Shown here piece after piece: positions 1-7,340 of a DNA stretch of 18,905 nucleotides (position 1 is its first letter; each line of letters begins with the position of its first letter). The translations under genes and the position numbers were made by a program. Origin of the DNA: Planctomycetaceae bacterium (GTDB taxonomy: Bacteria; Planctomycetota; Planctomycetia; Pirellulales; Pirellulaceae); NCBI GenBank assembly GCA_002685655.1, contig NYXM01000082.1:1-18905 (forward strand), given 5' to 3'. The notes under the pieces are model-generated. The model did not search any database, had not been told where the DNA came from, and worked only from the letters and a program-made list of their open reading frames with translations.

Positions 1-189
1 TCATACAAACTCATGCAAAAGCCGAGACACCACTACAAACCGGGCGAAGCATAGAATTTACGTCGATTAAGTGCCATTCACTCCCGACCCCCTCTATTGC
101 CCTGCGGTGAACGTGTGGCCGTGTGGGAAAACTCACAGACTACGATCGCTAGCTTCACGAAAACTAATTGGTCAGCCCTACTTGATCCT

Positions 190-214
190 CGTTCCCAGAC
201 TCCGTTTGGGAACG
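190..214. repeat. REP-like palindrome, 8-bp stem
   Basis: A perfect inverted repeat: CGTTCCCA (190-197) pairs with TGGGAACG (207-214) around a 9-base loop (198-206). From memory, palindromes of the form CGTTCCCA...TGGGAACG(C) recur as dispersed elements in many environmental bacterial genomes, so this is probably a copy of a REP-like family. It could instead act as a terminator for a gene left of the window, but no T-run follows it. Confidence 0.45.
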
Positions 215-278
215 CATATCACCGACGCTTCTAGCCTTTGAATTCATCGAGTTTCAACCAATAAACACGCAGCTTCCC

Positions 279-298
279 CGCATTCAGAAATGAATGCG
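279..298. promoter_or_regulatory. Hairpin in the 5' leader of the DUF3179 gene
   Basis: CGCATTC (279-285) pairs perfectly with GAATGCG (292-298) around a 6-base loop, ending 33 bases before the GTG start at 332. It could be an RNA structure or a protein-binding dyad. No T-run follows it, so it is not a typical terminator. Function is unknown. Confidence 0.3.
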
Positions 299-331
299 AG
301 GTTCGTCGCGATCATGCCCCGGAGAAAATAG

Positions 332-1450
332 GTGCGCCCTCGACGCAAACACGTAGCTAAGCGCGTTGCCATCCTCGCGGGGATCGTAGTTGTCGCAGTA
401 TGCATCGCGCTGTTGGGCATTTTGGAGATCCGGGACTATCGCGCCCGCAAACCGTTCATCGCCACTGGTCCGTCGATGATTCTTGGGCCTGATAACCTAC
501 CCGGACCGGAGACCTTTGCGCCGGACGAAGCCGCCGTCAGAATGCCACCGATCACAGACTTTCGCACCTTGCCCTCCAGTGCGGTCTCTGGCGAAGTGAA
601 GGGTGAAGAACTGGTGATCGGCATCGTCCTGGATGGGCAAGTGCGTGCCTATCCCGTCAACATGATGACGGGTCCCCAGCGCGAGGTGTTCAACGACCAA
701 CTTGCTGGACACTCGATTGCAACCACGTGGTGAGACGTTTGCTACAACGGCATCGTGTATGCCAGAGAAGTTCAGGATCGGACACTTACTTTTGCCGTGT
801 CGGGTTTGGTTTGGCAGATGAACCTTGTCATGGTCGATCAAGAAACAGACAGTCTCTGGAGCCAACTGCTCGGCGAAGCCATGCGAGGTCCATTGGTTGG
901 CGCCACATTGAAAACGATCCCGTCGACGATGACGGACTGGGGCACTTGGAAGCAACGATATCCAGAAACAACCGTCGTGGTCATGAGCCGGACGGACATC
1001 TCTTATACGCGTGACTTTCAAGCTGCTGCGGACAACCTGTTGATCGGGCTTGCCGAAGGTGACCAAGCGCGTGCCTGGCCCGCCTGGGAACTTCGCAAGC
1101 AGCCCTTGGCTAACGACGAGTTTGCGGGACGAAGTGTGGTTGTGGTTTACGACAGTGCGAGCGGTACAGCCATCTTGCACGGACGATCGGTTGACGATCG
1201 CCTGTTGACATTCGATTTGCAGGGAGAGCAACTGGTCGATCGAGAGACTGGAACTACCTGGGACCTCCTGAGCGGCGTGGCCCTCACGCCCCCGTTGCAA
1301 GGAAAGCAACTGCCTCGTGAGCGAGGGATCGTGTCCAACTATCACGCGTGGCTCACCTTTCGTCCCCGGTCTACATACTGGGTGGCGAAGGAAAATGAAA
1401 CTAGCGACGTTCTTAAGGATAAGCGTGCGGATCAACATCCGATGCCGTGA
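332..1450 (+). CDS. DUF3179 membrane-anchored protein with in-frame UGA (candidate selenoprotein)
   Basis: DUF3179 proteins are exported or membrane-anchored proteins of unknown function with a conserved CxxC motif. The GTG start at 332 is preceded by GGAG at 321-324 (7-base spacing) and by an in-frame TAG. Residues about 9-32 form a single membrane anchor. Family blocks are visible on both sides of an in-frame TGA at codon 134. Upstream is a block resembling ARAYPxxxxxxxExxND. Downstream are CYNGIVY, then TFAVSGL, LVMVDQETDSLWSQLLGEA and WGTWKQRYPET, with a second half near residue 245 onward. The usual motif TYCPLC reads TW-UGA-DVC here, so the stop sits on the first Cys and the second Cys (137) is kept. 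With readthrough the product is 372 residues. No frameshift or other stop occurs. I prefer selenocysteine insertion; a recent nonsense mutation or a sequence error is the alternative. It lies upstream of the amidohydrolase gene on the same strand, with no clear functional link. Confidence 0.8.
731..733 (+). other. In-frame TGA, candidate selenocysteine codon (UxxC)
   Basis: The TGA is codon 134 of the DUF3179 frame. It occupies the position of the first cysteine of the family CxxC motif, giving U-D-V-C. The frame stays open and family-like for a further 239 codons to the true TGA stop at 1448-1450. This Cys-to-UGA substitution in a redox-like CxxC motif, with homology on both sides, is the classical signature used to recognise selenoproteins. 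Confidence 0.6.
738..769 (+). promoter_or_regulatory. SECIS-like hairpin just after the in-frame TGA
   Basis: Upper stem GGCAT (749-753) pairs perfectly with ATGCC (759-763) around loop CGTGT (754-758). After a 5-base bulge (744-748) a lower stem can form between 738-743 and 764-769, with one mismatch and one G-U pair. The loop starts 21 bases after the TGA and has G as its second base. Remembered rules for bacterial SECIS elements are a loop about 16-37 bases after UGA, a short apical stem, and a G in the first two loop bases; these are met. No folding energy was computed. Confidence 0.5.
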
Positions 1451-1492
1451 ACTGTTTCGAGAGTCGGCACTGCGTGCGGAACGCCACTTCGC

Positions 1493-1521
1493 GTGGTAGA
1501 GTATTTGAGTGGTAGAGTATT
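1493..1521. repeat. Two 13-base direct repeats upstream of the amidohydrolase gene
   Basis: GTGGTAGAGTATT occurs at 1493-1505 and again at 1509-1521, a 16-base period. It lies between the DUF3179 stop (1450) and the likely amidohydrolase start (1584). It could be a tandem operator or simple slippage. Nothing else recognisable is present in this 133-base intergenic stretch. Confidence 0.5.
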
Positions 1522-1583
1522 GTAGTTCAGTTTGCTTGGAATTTGACGGCAGCCTTGAAGACACACCAGGGAGAGACAGCACG

Positions 1584-4500
1584 ATGTCGTGGCATCGATT
1601 TAGCAATCTTGTACGCTGGATTTCTGTACGTTGGGTTTTTGCACTTTGGGTTTTTGCGACGGCAGCGGGCGCGACGTTTGTCAGCCTCAACGCGGACACC
1701 ACAACTGACGCTCGACCAGCCGTCGGTTTGCGCGACAACGCGCCGCATGTTCACGCCCTGGTGAACGCTCGCATTGTAACGGCCCCCGGTCAGGAAATCT
1801 TGCGAGGAACGGTGGTTCTACGAGATGGAATGATCGTCGCAGTCGGAGCCGCGGCTGCCGTGCCTTCGGATGCACGTGTCTGGGATCTGGAAGGCAAGAC
1901 CGTTTACCCCGGTCTGATTGATGCGTATGGCCAAACGTCGATCGTACTACCGAAGGGCGGATCGCCGCATTGGAATTCGTTGATCACCCCGCAGCTGAAT
2001 GTTGCCGACCACTATCAGCCAGACAGCAATCTTCACAAGAAAATGCGTAGCCAAGGTGTGACTGCGCGATTAGTGGCACCTGATTCAGGGATCATCAAAG
2101 GAACCAGTTGCGTGGTTCTGACGGGCGACACAGAGAGCCGCGTCGCAATTGTTGCTCACAACGTGGCGCAACACGTTCGACTGACAGCGCCACGCGGACG
2201 CGATCGAACCAGCTATCCGAATTCGCCAATGGGTGCTGTTGCTTTGGCTCGCCAGACGCTCTACGACGCCGACTGGTATCGCCGAGTCTGGTCCGCGCAT
2301 CAGGGCGATGCAACCGTACCGCGTCCGGCACGCAACGATGCCCTCATCGCCTTACGATCGGCGTCCGGCAGCGGCGGGCTGTTTATTTTCGATGCGATGA
2401 ACGAACTTTATTACTTGCGGGCGGATCGTGTCGCGCGGGAGTTTGGTTTGCGGGCCGCCATGCTGGGTTCAGGACACGAATACAAACGCATCGAGGCGAT
2501 CAGGCAGACGGGCCGAGCCGTGATCTTGCCGTTGGATTTTCCCAAGCCGCCCAACGTCGCGACGGCTGAAGCCGTCTTGAACGCCAGGCTCGATCGATTG
2601 ATGCACTGGGACATCGCGCCGGAAAACCCCGGTCGACTCGACAAGGCAGGGATCAAAATCGCCTTGACCAGCCACGGTTTGGCGGACCAGAAGGACTTTC
2701 TTGCCGCTGTCCGAACGGCCATCGAACGCGGCCTCGCACCGGACGCCGCCTTGCGGGCGCTGACCACCGCGCCAGCTGACATCTTGGGCGTGTCCGATCG
2801 ATTGGGCACGGTCGCACGAGGCAAATTGGCAAACGTGATCGTGACTGACGGGCCGTTATTCGAAAAGAAGACGAAGTTGCACGCAGTCTGGGTGCAGGGG
2901 CAACGGTTCGAGCTGATCGCCGAACCGAGGCTCGACGTCCGTGGCACGTGGCGAGTCGAAGTGACCGATGCAGACGAAAAATCCCAGGCTATCGTGATCC
3001 AGTTGAGCGGTGATCTGTCGAGCGACCTCAATGGATCGCTCCACCCAGAAACAGGCAATCAATCCAAGTCCAAGACGAAGTTGATCAAGCCGTCGCTACA
3101 TGACGCCCAGTTCCAAACATCTTTTGATGCCGCTAGGCTCGGGCGCAAAGGTACCGCACAAATGACGGCCGTCATATCGATGCCGGAAGCGGGAGCACCC
3201 AGTTGGACTGGCTTGGTCGTTTGGCCGGACGGGCAGCGCGAACCGCTGACGGCCCAGCGCATCTCGACTCGCGAAGAGGACGCCGCCAAGAAGGATCGGT
3301 CGAAGAAAGATGATTCGACTAAAGATGATTCGACTAAAGATGATTCGACTAAAGACGGAGTGACCGAGAGCAAGGAAAAGTCGGAAGAAAAGCCCAATCT
3401 GTCCGCGTCGTTTGCGGTGAACTTCCCGCTGGGTGCCTACGGTCGCGATGCCGCACCTGCAATGCCCGCCAGCGTGCTATTTAAGAACGCCACGATCTGG
3501 AGCTGTGACGCGGCAGGAATTCTGCAGAACGCGTCAGTGTTGATCGGCAATGGCAAGATTCTGGCCGTTGGCCAGAAGCTCGATGTACCCGCGGACACGT
3601 TGGTCATCGACTGCCGTGGAAAACACATTACGCCAGGGATTATCGACTGTCATTCACACATGGCGACCGACGGCGGAGTGAACGAAAGCGCCCAGGCGAT
3701 CACGGCGGAAGTACGGATCGGCGATTTCATTGACGCGGATGACATCAATATCTATCGACAATTGGCGGGTGGAGTCACGTCGTCCAATATTCTGCACGGT
3801 TCGGCGAACCCGATTGGCGGCCAAAACCAGGTGATCAAACTTCGCTGGGGCGCGCTGCCCGAAACCTTGAAGTTTACTGAAGCGCCAGCGGGCATTAAGT
3901 TTGCGCTGGGCGAAAACGTCAAGCAGAGCAACGCGGGTGACGAATTCACGACACGTTACCCACAGACTCGGATGGGCGTCGAACAGATCATGCGGGACGA
4001 ATTTGATGCGGCTCGAACGTATCACCGGCATTGGCAAGATTGGAACACGAACCACCGGGGTCTCCCACCGCGCCGTGATCTCGAATTGGATGCCGTCGCG
4101 GAGATCGTCAACGGCAAGCGTTGGATCCACTGCCATAGCTATCGCCAAGACGAGATCCTCGCACTGATCCGAACGCTGGACGACTATGGCATTCAGATTG
4201 CCACGTTCCAGCATATCCTGGAGGGTTACAAGGTGGCCGATGCGATGGCCAAACATGGTGCCATGGGCTCGTCGTTTTCGGATTGGTGGGCGTACAAGTA
4301 CGAAGTCTATGACGCAATTCCGTACAACGGTACGTTAATGCACAATGCGGGCGTCGTGGTGTCGTTTAATTCGGACGATCGCGAGCTAGCCCGCCATTTG
4401 AATCACGAAGCGGCCAAGGCTGTGAAATACGGCGGCGTGCCGGCCGAAGAGGCGCTCAAGTTTGTGACACTAAATCCAGCGAGACAACTGCGGATCGACC

Positions 4501-4838
4501 AACACACCGGTTCGCTGACGACGGGAAAACATGCCGACCTGGTCGTCTGGAGCGGGTCGCCCCTCTCGAATTTTTCGCGCTGCGAACAGACCTGGATCGA
4601 CGGCCGCAAGTACTTTGACCTGGAAGGTGACGCCCAATCGCGCCGACAGATGCGGCAGATGCACGCCGCGTTGGTCCAAAAGATCCTCAAGTCAGGTCAG
4701 AAGATGGAAGCTGAGGGGGAAGGCAAACCTTCGGAAGAAGAGCTGTGGGATCGTGACGATGTCTTCTGCCACCATCACGAGCATCCTCACAATTTGCATC
4801 ACGACCTGAAAAAACACCACGACGACGATAACAAGTAG
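1584..4838 (+). CDS. Exported two-domain amidohydrolase (imidazolonepropionase-like), N-half degenerate
   Basis: The frame is open from GTG 1509, but ATG 1584 is chosen: it has a GGGAG-type site at 1569-1573 and starts a signal peptide (basic residues, then a hydrophobic core about 15-33). The product is 1084 residues with two amidohydrolase domains. The first (about 55-470) has the fold landmarks, including a PGLIDAY block, but Tyr115 and Gln117 replace the two metal-binding histidines. A linker (about 560-605) is rich in Lys, Asp and Ser. The second (about 630-1030) has PGIIDCHSH (His690, His692), His849 or His851, His877 and Asp931 or Asp932, the metal set of imidazolonepropionase-like hydrolases. 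The last 27 residues are very rich in His and Asp. Such proteins hydrolyse cyclic amides or peptides; the substrate here is unknown. The smaller amidohydrolase gene follows after 74 bases, probably in one operon. Confidence 0.88.
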   Translation: MSWHRFSNLVRWISVRWVFALWVFATAAGATFVSLNADTTTDARPAVGLRDNAPHVHALVNARIVTAPGQEILRGTVVLRDGMIVAVGAAAAVPSDARVWDLEGKTVYPGLIDAYGQTSIVLPKGGSPHWNSLITPQLNVADHYQPDSNLHKKMRSQGVTARLVAPDSGIIKGTSCVVLTGDTESRVAIVAHNVAQHVRLTAPRGRDRTSYPNSPMGAVALARQTLYDADWYRRVWSAHQGDATVPRPARNDALIALRSASGSGGLFIFDAMNELYYLRADRVAREFGLRAAMLGSGHEYKRIEAIRQTGRAVILPLDFPKPPNVATAEAVLNARLDRLMHWDIAPENPGRLDKAGIKIALTSHGLADQKDFLAAVRTAIERGLAPDAALRALTTAPADILGVSDRLGTVARGKLANVIVTDGPLFEKKTKLHAVWVQGQRFELIAEPRLDVRGTWRVEVTDADEKSQAIVIQLSGDLSSDLNGSLHPETGNQSKSKTKLIKPSLHDAQFQTSFDAARLGRKGTAQMTAVISMPEAGAPSWTGLVVWPDGQREPLTAQRISTREEDAAKKDRSKKDDSTKDDSTKDDSTKDGVTESKEKSEEKPNLSASFAVNFPLGAYGRDAAPAMPASVLFKNATIWSCDAAGILQNASVLIGNGKILAVGQKLDVPADTLVIDCRGKHITPGIIDCHSHMATDGGVNESAQAITAEVRIGDFIDADDINIYRQLAGGVTSSNILHGSANPIGGQNQVIKLRWGALPETLKFTEAPAGIKFALGENVKQSNAGDEFTTRYPQTRMGVEQIMRDEFDAARTYHRHWQDWNTNHRGLPPRRDLELDAVAEIVNGKRWIHCHSYRQDEILALIRTLDDYGIQIATFQHILEGYKVADAMAKHGAMGSSFSDWWAYKYEVYDAIPYNGTLMHNAGVVVSFNSDDRELARHLNHEAAKAVKYGGVPAEEALKFVTLNPARQLRIDQHTGSLTTGKHADLVVWSGSPLSNFSRCEQTWIDGRKYFDLEGDAQSRRQMRQMHAALVQKILKSGQKMEAEGEGKPSEEELWDRDDVFCHHHEHPHNLHHDLKKHHDDDNK
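1611..1655 (+). repeat. Degenerate 15-bp tandem repeat in the signal peptide
   Basis: Three adjacent 15-base units (1611-1625, 1626-1640, 1641-1655) encode VRWIS, VRWVF and ALWVF. Units two and three share the run TTGGGTTTTT. They build most of the hydrophobic core of the signal peptide, so slippage in this tract would lengthen or shorten the export signal in five-residue steps. Confidence 0.6.
3306..3355 (+). repeat. 15-bp tandem repeat, three copies plus a partial copy
   Basis: The unit AAAGATGATTCGACT is present perfectly at 3306-3320, 3321-3335 and 3336-3350, and begins a fourth time. It encodes the pentapeptide KDDST in the linker between the two amidohydrolase domains. Identity of the copies points to recent expansion by slippage, and the frame is always kept. 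Confidence 0.9.
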
Positions 4839-4912
4839 CGGGTGCCTCGCGGCTCCGCCGGCGCTGGTCGCCCCATGACCGTATCAGTTAACAATCAACC
4901 GACGAAACCACC
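4839..4912. other. Short intergenic spacer between the two amidohydrolase genes
   Basis: This GC-rich 74-base spacer has only a very short hairpin potential (CGGC-TCC-GCCG) and no T-run, so I see no convincing terminator. The two genes are probably co-transcribed. No strong ribosome binding site is visible before ATG 4913. Confidence 0.4.
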
Positions 4913-6220
4913 ATGAACCGCTTAAATCGAAATTGGATTGGGACTGCTTTCTCGCTGGCAACCGGCATTACACTGGCCCTGCATGTTGCCGGTGCGAACG
5001 CTTCACCTGAAATCCCCGGCGCGCCGCAGAGTAAGCCGATCGCCCTGGTCGGCGGGACGATTCACCCCGTCACCCAGCCGGAGATCGCCGCCGGCACGTT
5101 GCTGCTGGTCGACGGTAAGATCGCGGCGCTCGGCAAAGACGTTAAGATTCCCAACAACGCCATACGCATCGATGTCACCGGCAAACACGTCTATCCCAGC
5201 CTATTCGACGCCTACACTCCTTTGGGCTTGGTCGAGGTGAACGCCGTCCGGGCCACCGTGGATCGCAGAGAAACCGGTCAGATCAATCCCAACGTCAAAT
5301 CCTGGGTGGCGGTCAATCCGGACAGTGAGCTGATTCCCGTCACACGCAGCAACGGCGTGTTGTTGGCGGTGTCGGCCCCGTCCGGAGGACTCATCTCCGG
5401 CCAATCCGCGGTCTTGCAGCTGGATGGCTGGACGTTTGAAGAGATGGCGCTAGCGCGCGGTTTGGCGATGCATCTGAATTGGCCTCGGATATCCAGTGAC
5501 AGTGGTCGTCCGAGCGAATCGTCGATGAAACAACTGCGAAAACTGTTCGACGACGCTCGTGCTTATCGCCAAGCCCGCACTGCGGAGAACAGCCGGCAAC
5601 CCGTTGACTCGCGATTGCAGGCGATGCTGCCCGTTTTGGCCAGGAAGCAGCCGCTGATTGTCAGTGCCGACGAACTGAGTGCGATTCAAGGTGCCGTCGC
5701 ATTTGCGCAAGAACAAGATGTCCGCGTGATGATCTACGGTGGCTACGACGCGCCTCATTGCGCGGAATTACTTGCCAAGAATCAGGTGCCCGTGTTATTG
5801 GGGGGCGTCTATCGTTTGCCACGGCGGCGATCCGAACCGTACGACGCTCCGTTTACCATCGCGCACCAACTGCATCAGGCCGGCGTCCAGTTTTGCATCA
5901 CAGGCAGTGGACGATTCGGCGGGTCGAACGTTCGCAATCTGCCTTATCACGCCGCAATGGCGGCAGCGTTTGGTTTGCCGAAAGATGTGGCACTCAAATC
6001 GATCACTAGCTACCCAGCTGAGATTCTCGGCGTTGCGGATCGTGTTGGTTCTCTGGTAGTCGGTAAAGACGCTACGCTGTTTATCACTGATGGCGATCCT
6101 CTGGAAACCGCGACTCAGGTCGAAGCGGCGTACATACAGGGTCGACGTGTCGACCTGAACGATCGCCACAAACGGTTGTGGAAAAAGTATCAGACCAAAT
6201 ATCAGCGGTTGGCCAAGTAA
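4913..6220 (+). CDS. Exported amidohydrolase-family protein lacking the metal-binding histidines
   Basis: 435 residues starting at ATG 4913. A signal peptide is clear (residues 1-30: basic start, hydrophobic core, ending AGANA before SPE). The N-terminal beta-sandwich of amidohydrolases is recognisable (LVGGTIHPV, then GTLLLVDGKIAALG), as is the C-terminal LGVADRVGSLVVGKDATLFI block. The metal motif reads PSLFDAYTP, with Tyr101 and Pro103 where the DxHxH histidines belong, so ordinary metal hydrolase activity is unlikely. The N-terminal domain of the preceding gene has the same DAY signature, which suggests common ancestry and perhaps a partner role with the intact domain. The gene's 3' end overlaps the end of the convergent beta-lactamase-like gene by 19 bases. 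It could be a regulatory or structural subunit of the neighbouring amidohydrolase. Confidence 0.85.
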   Translation: MNRLNRNWIGTAFSLATGITLALHVAGANASPEIPGAPQSKPIALVGGTIHPVTQPEIAAGTLLLVDGKIAALGKDVKIPNNAIRIDVTGKHVYPSLFDAYTPLGLVEVNAVRATVDRRETGQINPNVKSWVAVNPDSELIPVTRSNGVLLAVSAPSGGLISGQSAVLQLDGWTFEEMALARGLAMHLNWPRISSDSGRPSESSMKQLRKLFDDARAYRQARTAENSRQPVDSRLQAMLPVLARKQPLIVSADELSAIQGAVAFAQEQDVRVMIYGGYDAPHCAELLAKNQVPVLLGGVYRLPRRRSEPYDAPFTIAHQLHQAGVQFCITGSGRFGGSNVRNLPYHAAMAAAFGLPKDVALKSITSYPAEILGVADRVGSLVVGKDATLFITDGDPLETATQVEAAYIQGRRVDLNDRHKRLWKKYQTKYQRLAK

Positions 6221-7335
6221 CGCCGCGCCAGGTCACCGACGACTTGATTACAATCACCGGCGGCAACGCCGTGTCCGATGTTGCTGGCGACGATGGCCGC
6301 AAAATCGCGATCGGGTGCGATCCAGATCAGCATCGTGAACATTGTATTCGAGCCCATGTGCGTCAGTACTTTGCCGCCTGCCTTGGGCTTATCCGCCACG
6401 ATCCAGCCCATCGCGTAGTTTTCGGCGGCGACTGTGTGCAGCGTCTCAAAGCTCTTTGCCTGCTTGATCACAGTTCCCGTCTCTCGCTTCATGTGCAGCA
6501 GAACGTAGCGGGCAAGATCGGGTAATGAACAATGGATTGCGTTGGCCGGCGCAATCGCGGGTGGGTTGTCGGCTCCCGGTCCAGCTGGGATTGGCTTGCC
6601 CTGCGCGTTGTGACCCCATGGCTGATTCGGAATCCGATCCCCGTTGGCCGGCGCACCGAATCCTCCTGTCTTCATCTGAAGCGGTGTGAAGATACGATCT
6701 TCAATCAGTTTCTCCCACGCCACGTCCATTGTTTCTTCCAACATCACGCCGGCAACGGAGAAGCCCGTGTTCGAATACTCGTAGCCGATGCCCGGTGGAT
6801 AAGCGGGTTTCCGCTGAAGCATGGAGCGCGCGAACGACTCGCGATGCATCTGATGGCTGCCTTTGGCAAACCAGGCATTGCGCCAAATATTGGGTGGTAC
6901 CGCCGTCGGAAATCCGCCGGTGTTGGTGACAAGTTGGGCCAGTGTCACGTTTGCGTATTCCGCGTGAGGTTCCAGGTCGCCGAGCACGTCGTGGATCTTC
7001 GTCTGCCAAGTGAGCTTGCCCTCTTCAACCAACGCCGCGGCCAAAGTTGCTGTAAACGACTTGGTGCATGAGCCAAGATGGAATTTGTCGGATGTCGTGA
7101 TGCGGGTGGCATCTCCGAGTTTTCGGACCCCCACGGCACCACTTCCACGCAGTTGTCCATCGACGATGGCCACGGCACATAACGACGGAAGTTTCGGATT
7201 GGCATCCAGACGTTTTTGCAACAGGTCCGCCAGCTCTTCGGGAGCCGCCCAAGAAACGGACGTCGTGAAGACACTCATGGCGAAGCAAAGTGCAAACCCA
7301 GAGCCGCCGCATCGCACTCGACAGTTTTGAATCAT
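6202..7335 (-). CDS. Exported serine beta-lactamase-fold hydrolase (class C / penicillin-binding-like)
   Basis: 377 residues. Members of this family are serine hydrolases acting on peptidoglycan peptides, beta-lactams or esters; the substrate cannot be read here. The three active-site motifs are visible: SCTK (Ser89, Lys92), YSN (Tyr187) and HMG (326-328) in place of the KTG of classical beta-lactamases, which is usual for the DD-peptidase/esterase-like branch. A signal peptide spans residues 1-31 (cleavage probably after SWA). The ATG at 7335 follows the kinase stop after 5 bases, with AGGG just upstream, so it is probably the last gene of the Tad operon. The 3' end overlaps the convergent amidohydrolase gene. 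It more likely trims peptidoglycan than gives resistance, but this is inference. Confidence 0.87.
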   Translation of the reverse strand: MIQNCRVRCGGSGFALCFAMSVFTTSVSWAAPEELADLLQKRLDANPKLPSLCAVAIVDGQLRGSGAVGVRKLGDATRITTSDKFHLGSCTKSFTATLAAALVEEGKLTWQTKIHDVLGDLEPHAEYANVTLAQLVTNTGGFPTAVPPNIWRNAWFAKGSHQMHRESFARSMLQRKPAYPPGIGYEYSNTGFSVAGVMLEETMDVAWEKLIEDRIFTPLQMKTGGFGAPANGDRIPNQPWGHNAQGKPIPAGPGADNPPAIAPANAIHCSLPDLARYVLLHMKRETGTVIKQAKSFETLHTVAAENYAMGWIVADKPKAGGKVLTHMGSNTMFTMLIWIAPDRDFAAIVASNIGHGVAAGDCNQVVGDLARRYLANR

Positions 7336-7340
7336 CGTCC

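Larger units (their letters stand above)
1..331. other. Non-coding leader region with two palindromes
   Basis: No reading frame here has recognisable coding character. The stretch holds a 25-base palindrome at 190-214 and a smaller hairpin at 279-298, both listed separately. A short frame from ATG 314 closes at a TAG immediately before the GTG start of the DUF3179 gene, so it is only a six-codon leader. No confident promoter could be assigned, and a promoter for the downstream gene presumably lies in this interval. Confidence 0.5.

Noticed and set aside
190..214. Palindrome as an intrinsic terminator
   Set aside because: The stem is strong but no run of T follows on either strand, and the sequence pattern fits a dispersed REP-like repeat better.
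332..733. DUF3179 gene read as two separate genes or as a pseudogene split at 731
   Set aside because: Both parts are in the same frame, family conservation continues across the TGA, and no other lesion is present. I favour one gene with a UGA codon, though a recent nonsense mutation or sequence error cannot be excluded without reads.
1509..1583. GTG 1509 as start of the large amidohydrolase
   Set aside because: It would add 25 residues before a clear signal peptide and lies in a direct repeat. ATG 1584 has a better ribosome site and begins the signal peptide.
497..1738. 413-codon open frame on the minus strand opposite the DUF3179 gene
   Set aside because: The plus strand there encodes recognisable DUF3179 sequence through its whole length; the antisense translation has no family character, and it runs into the signal peptide of the next gene.
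2411..3058. 215-codon minus-strand frame inside the amidohydrolase gene
   Set aside because: Shadow of a well supported plus-strand domain; no recognisable motif.
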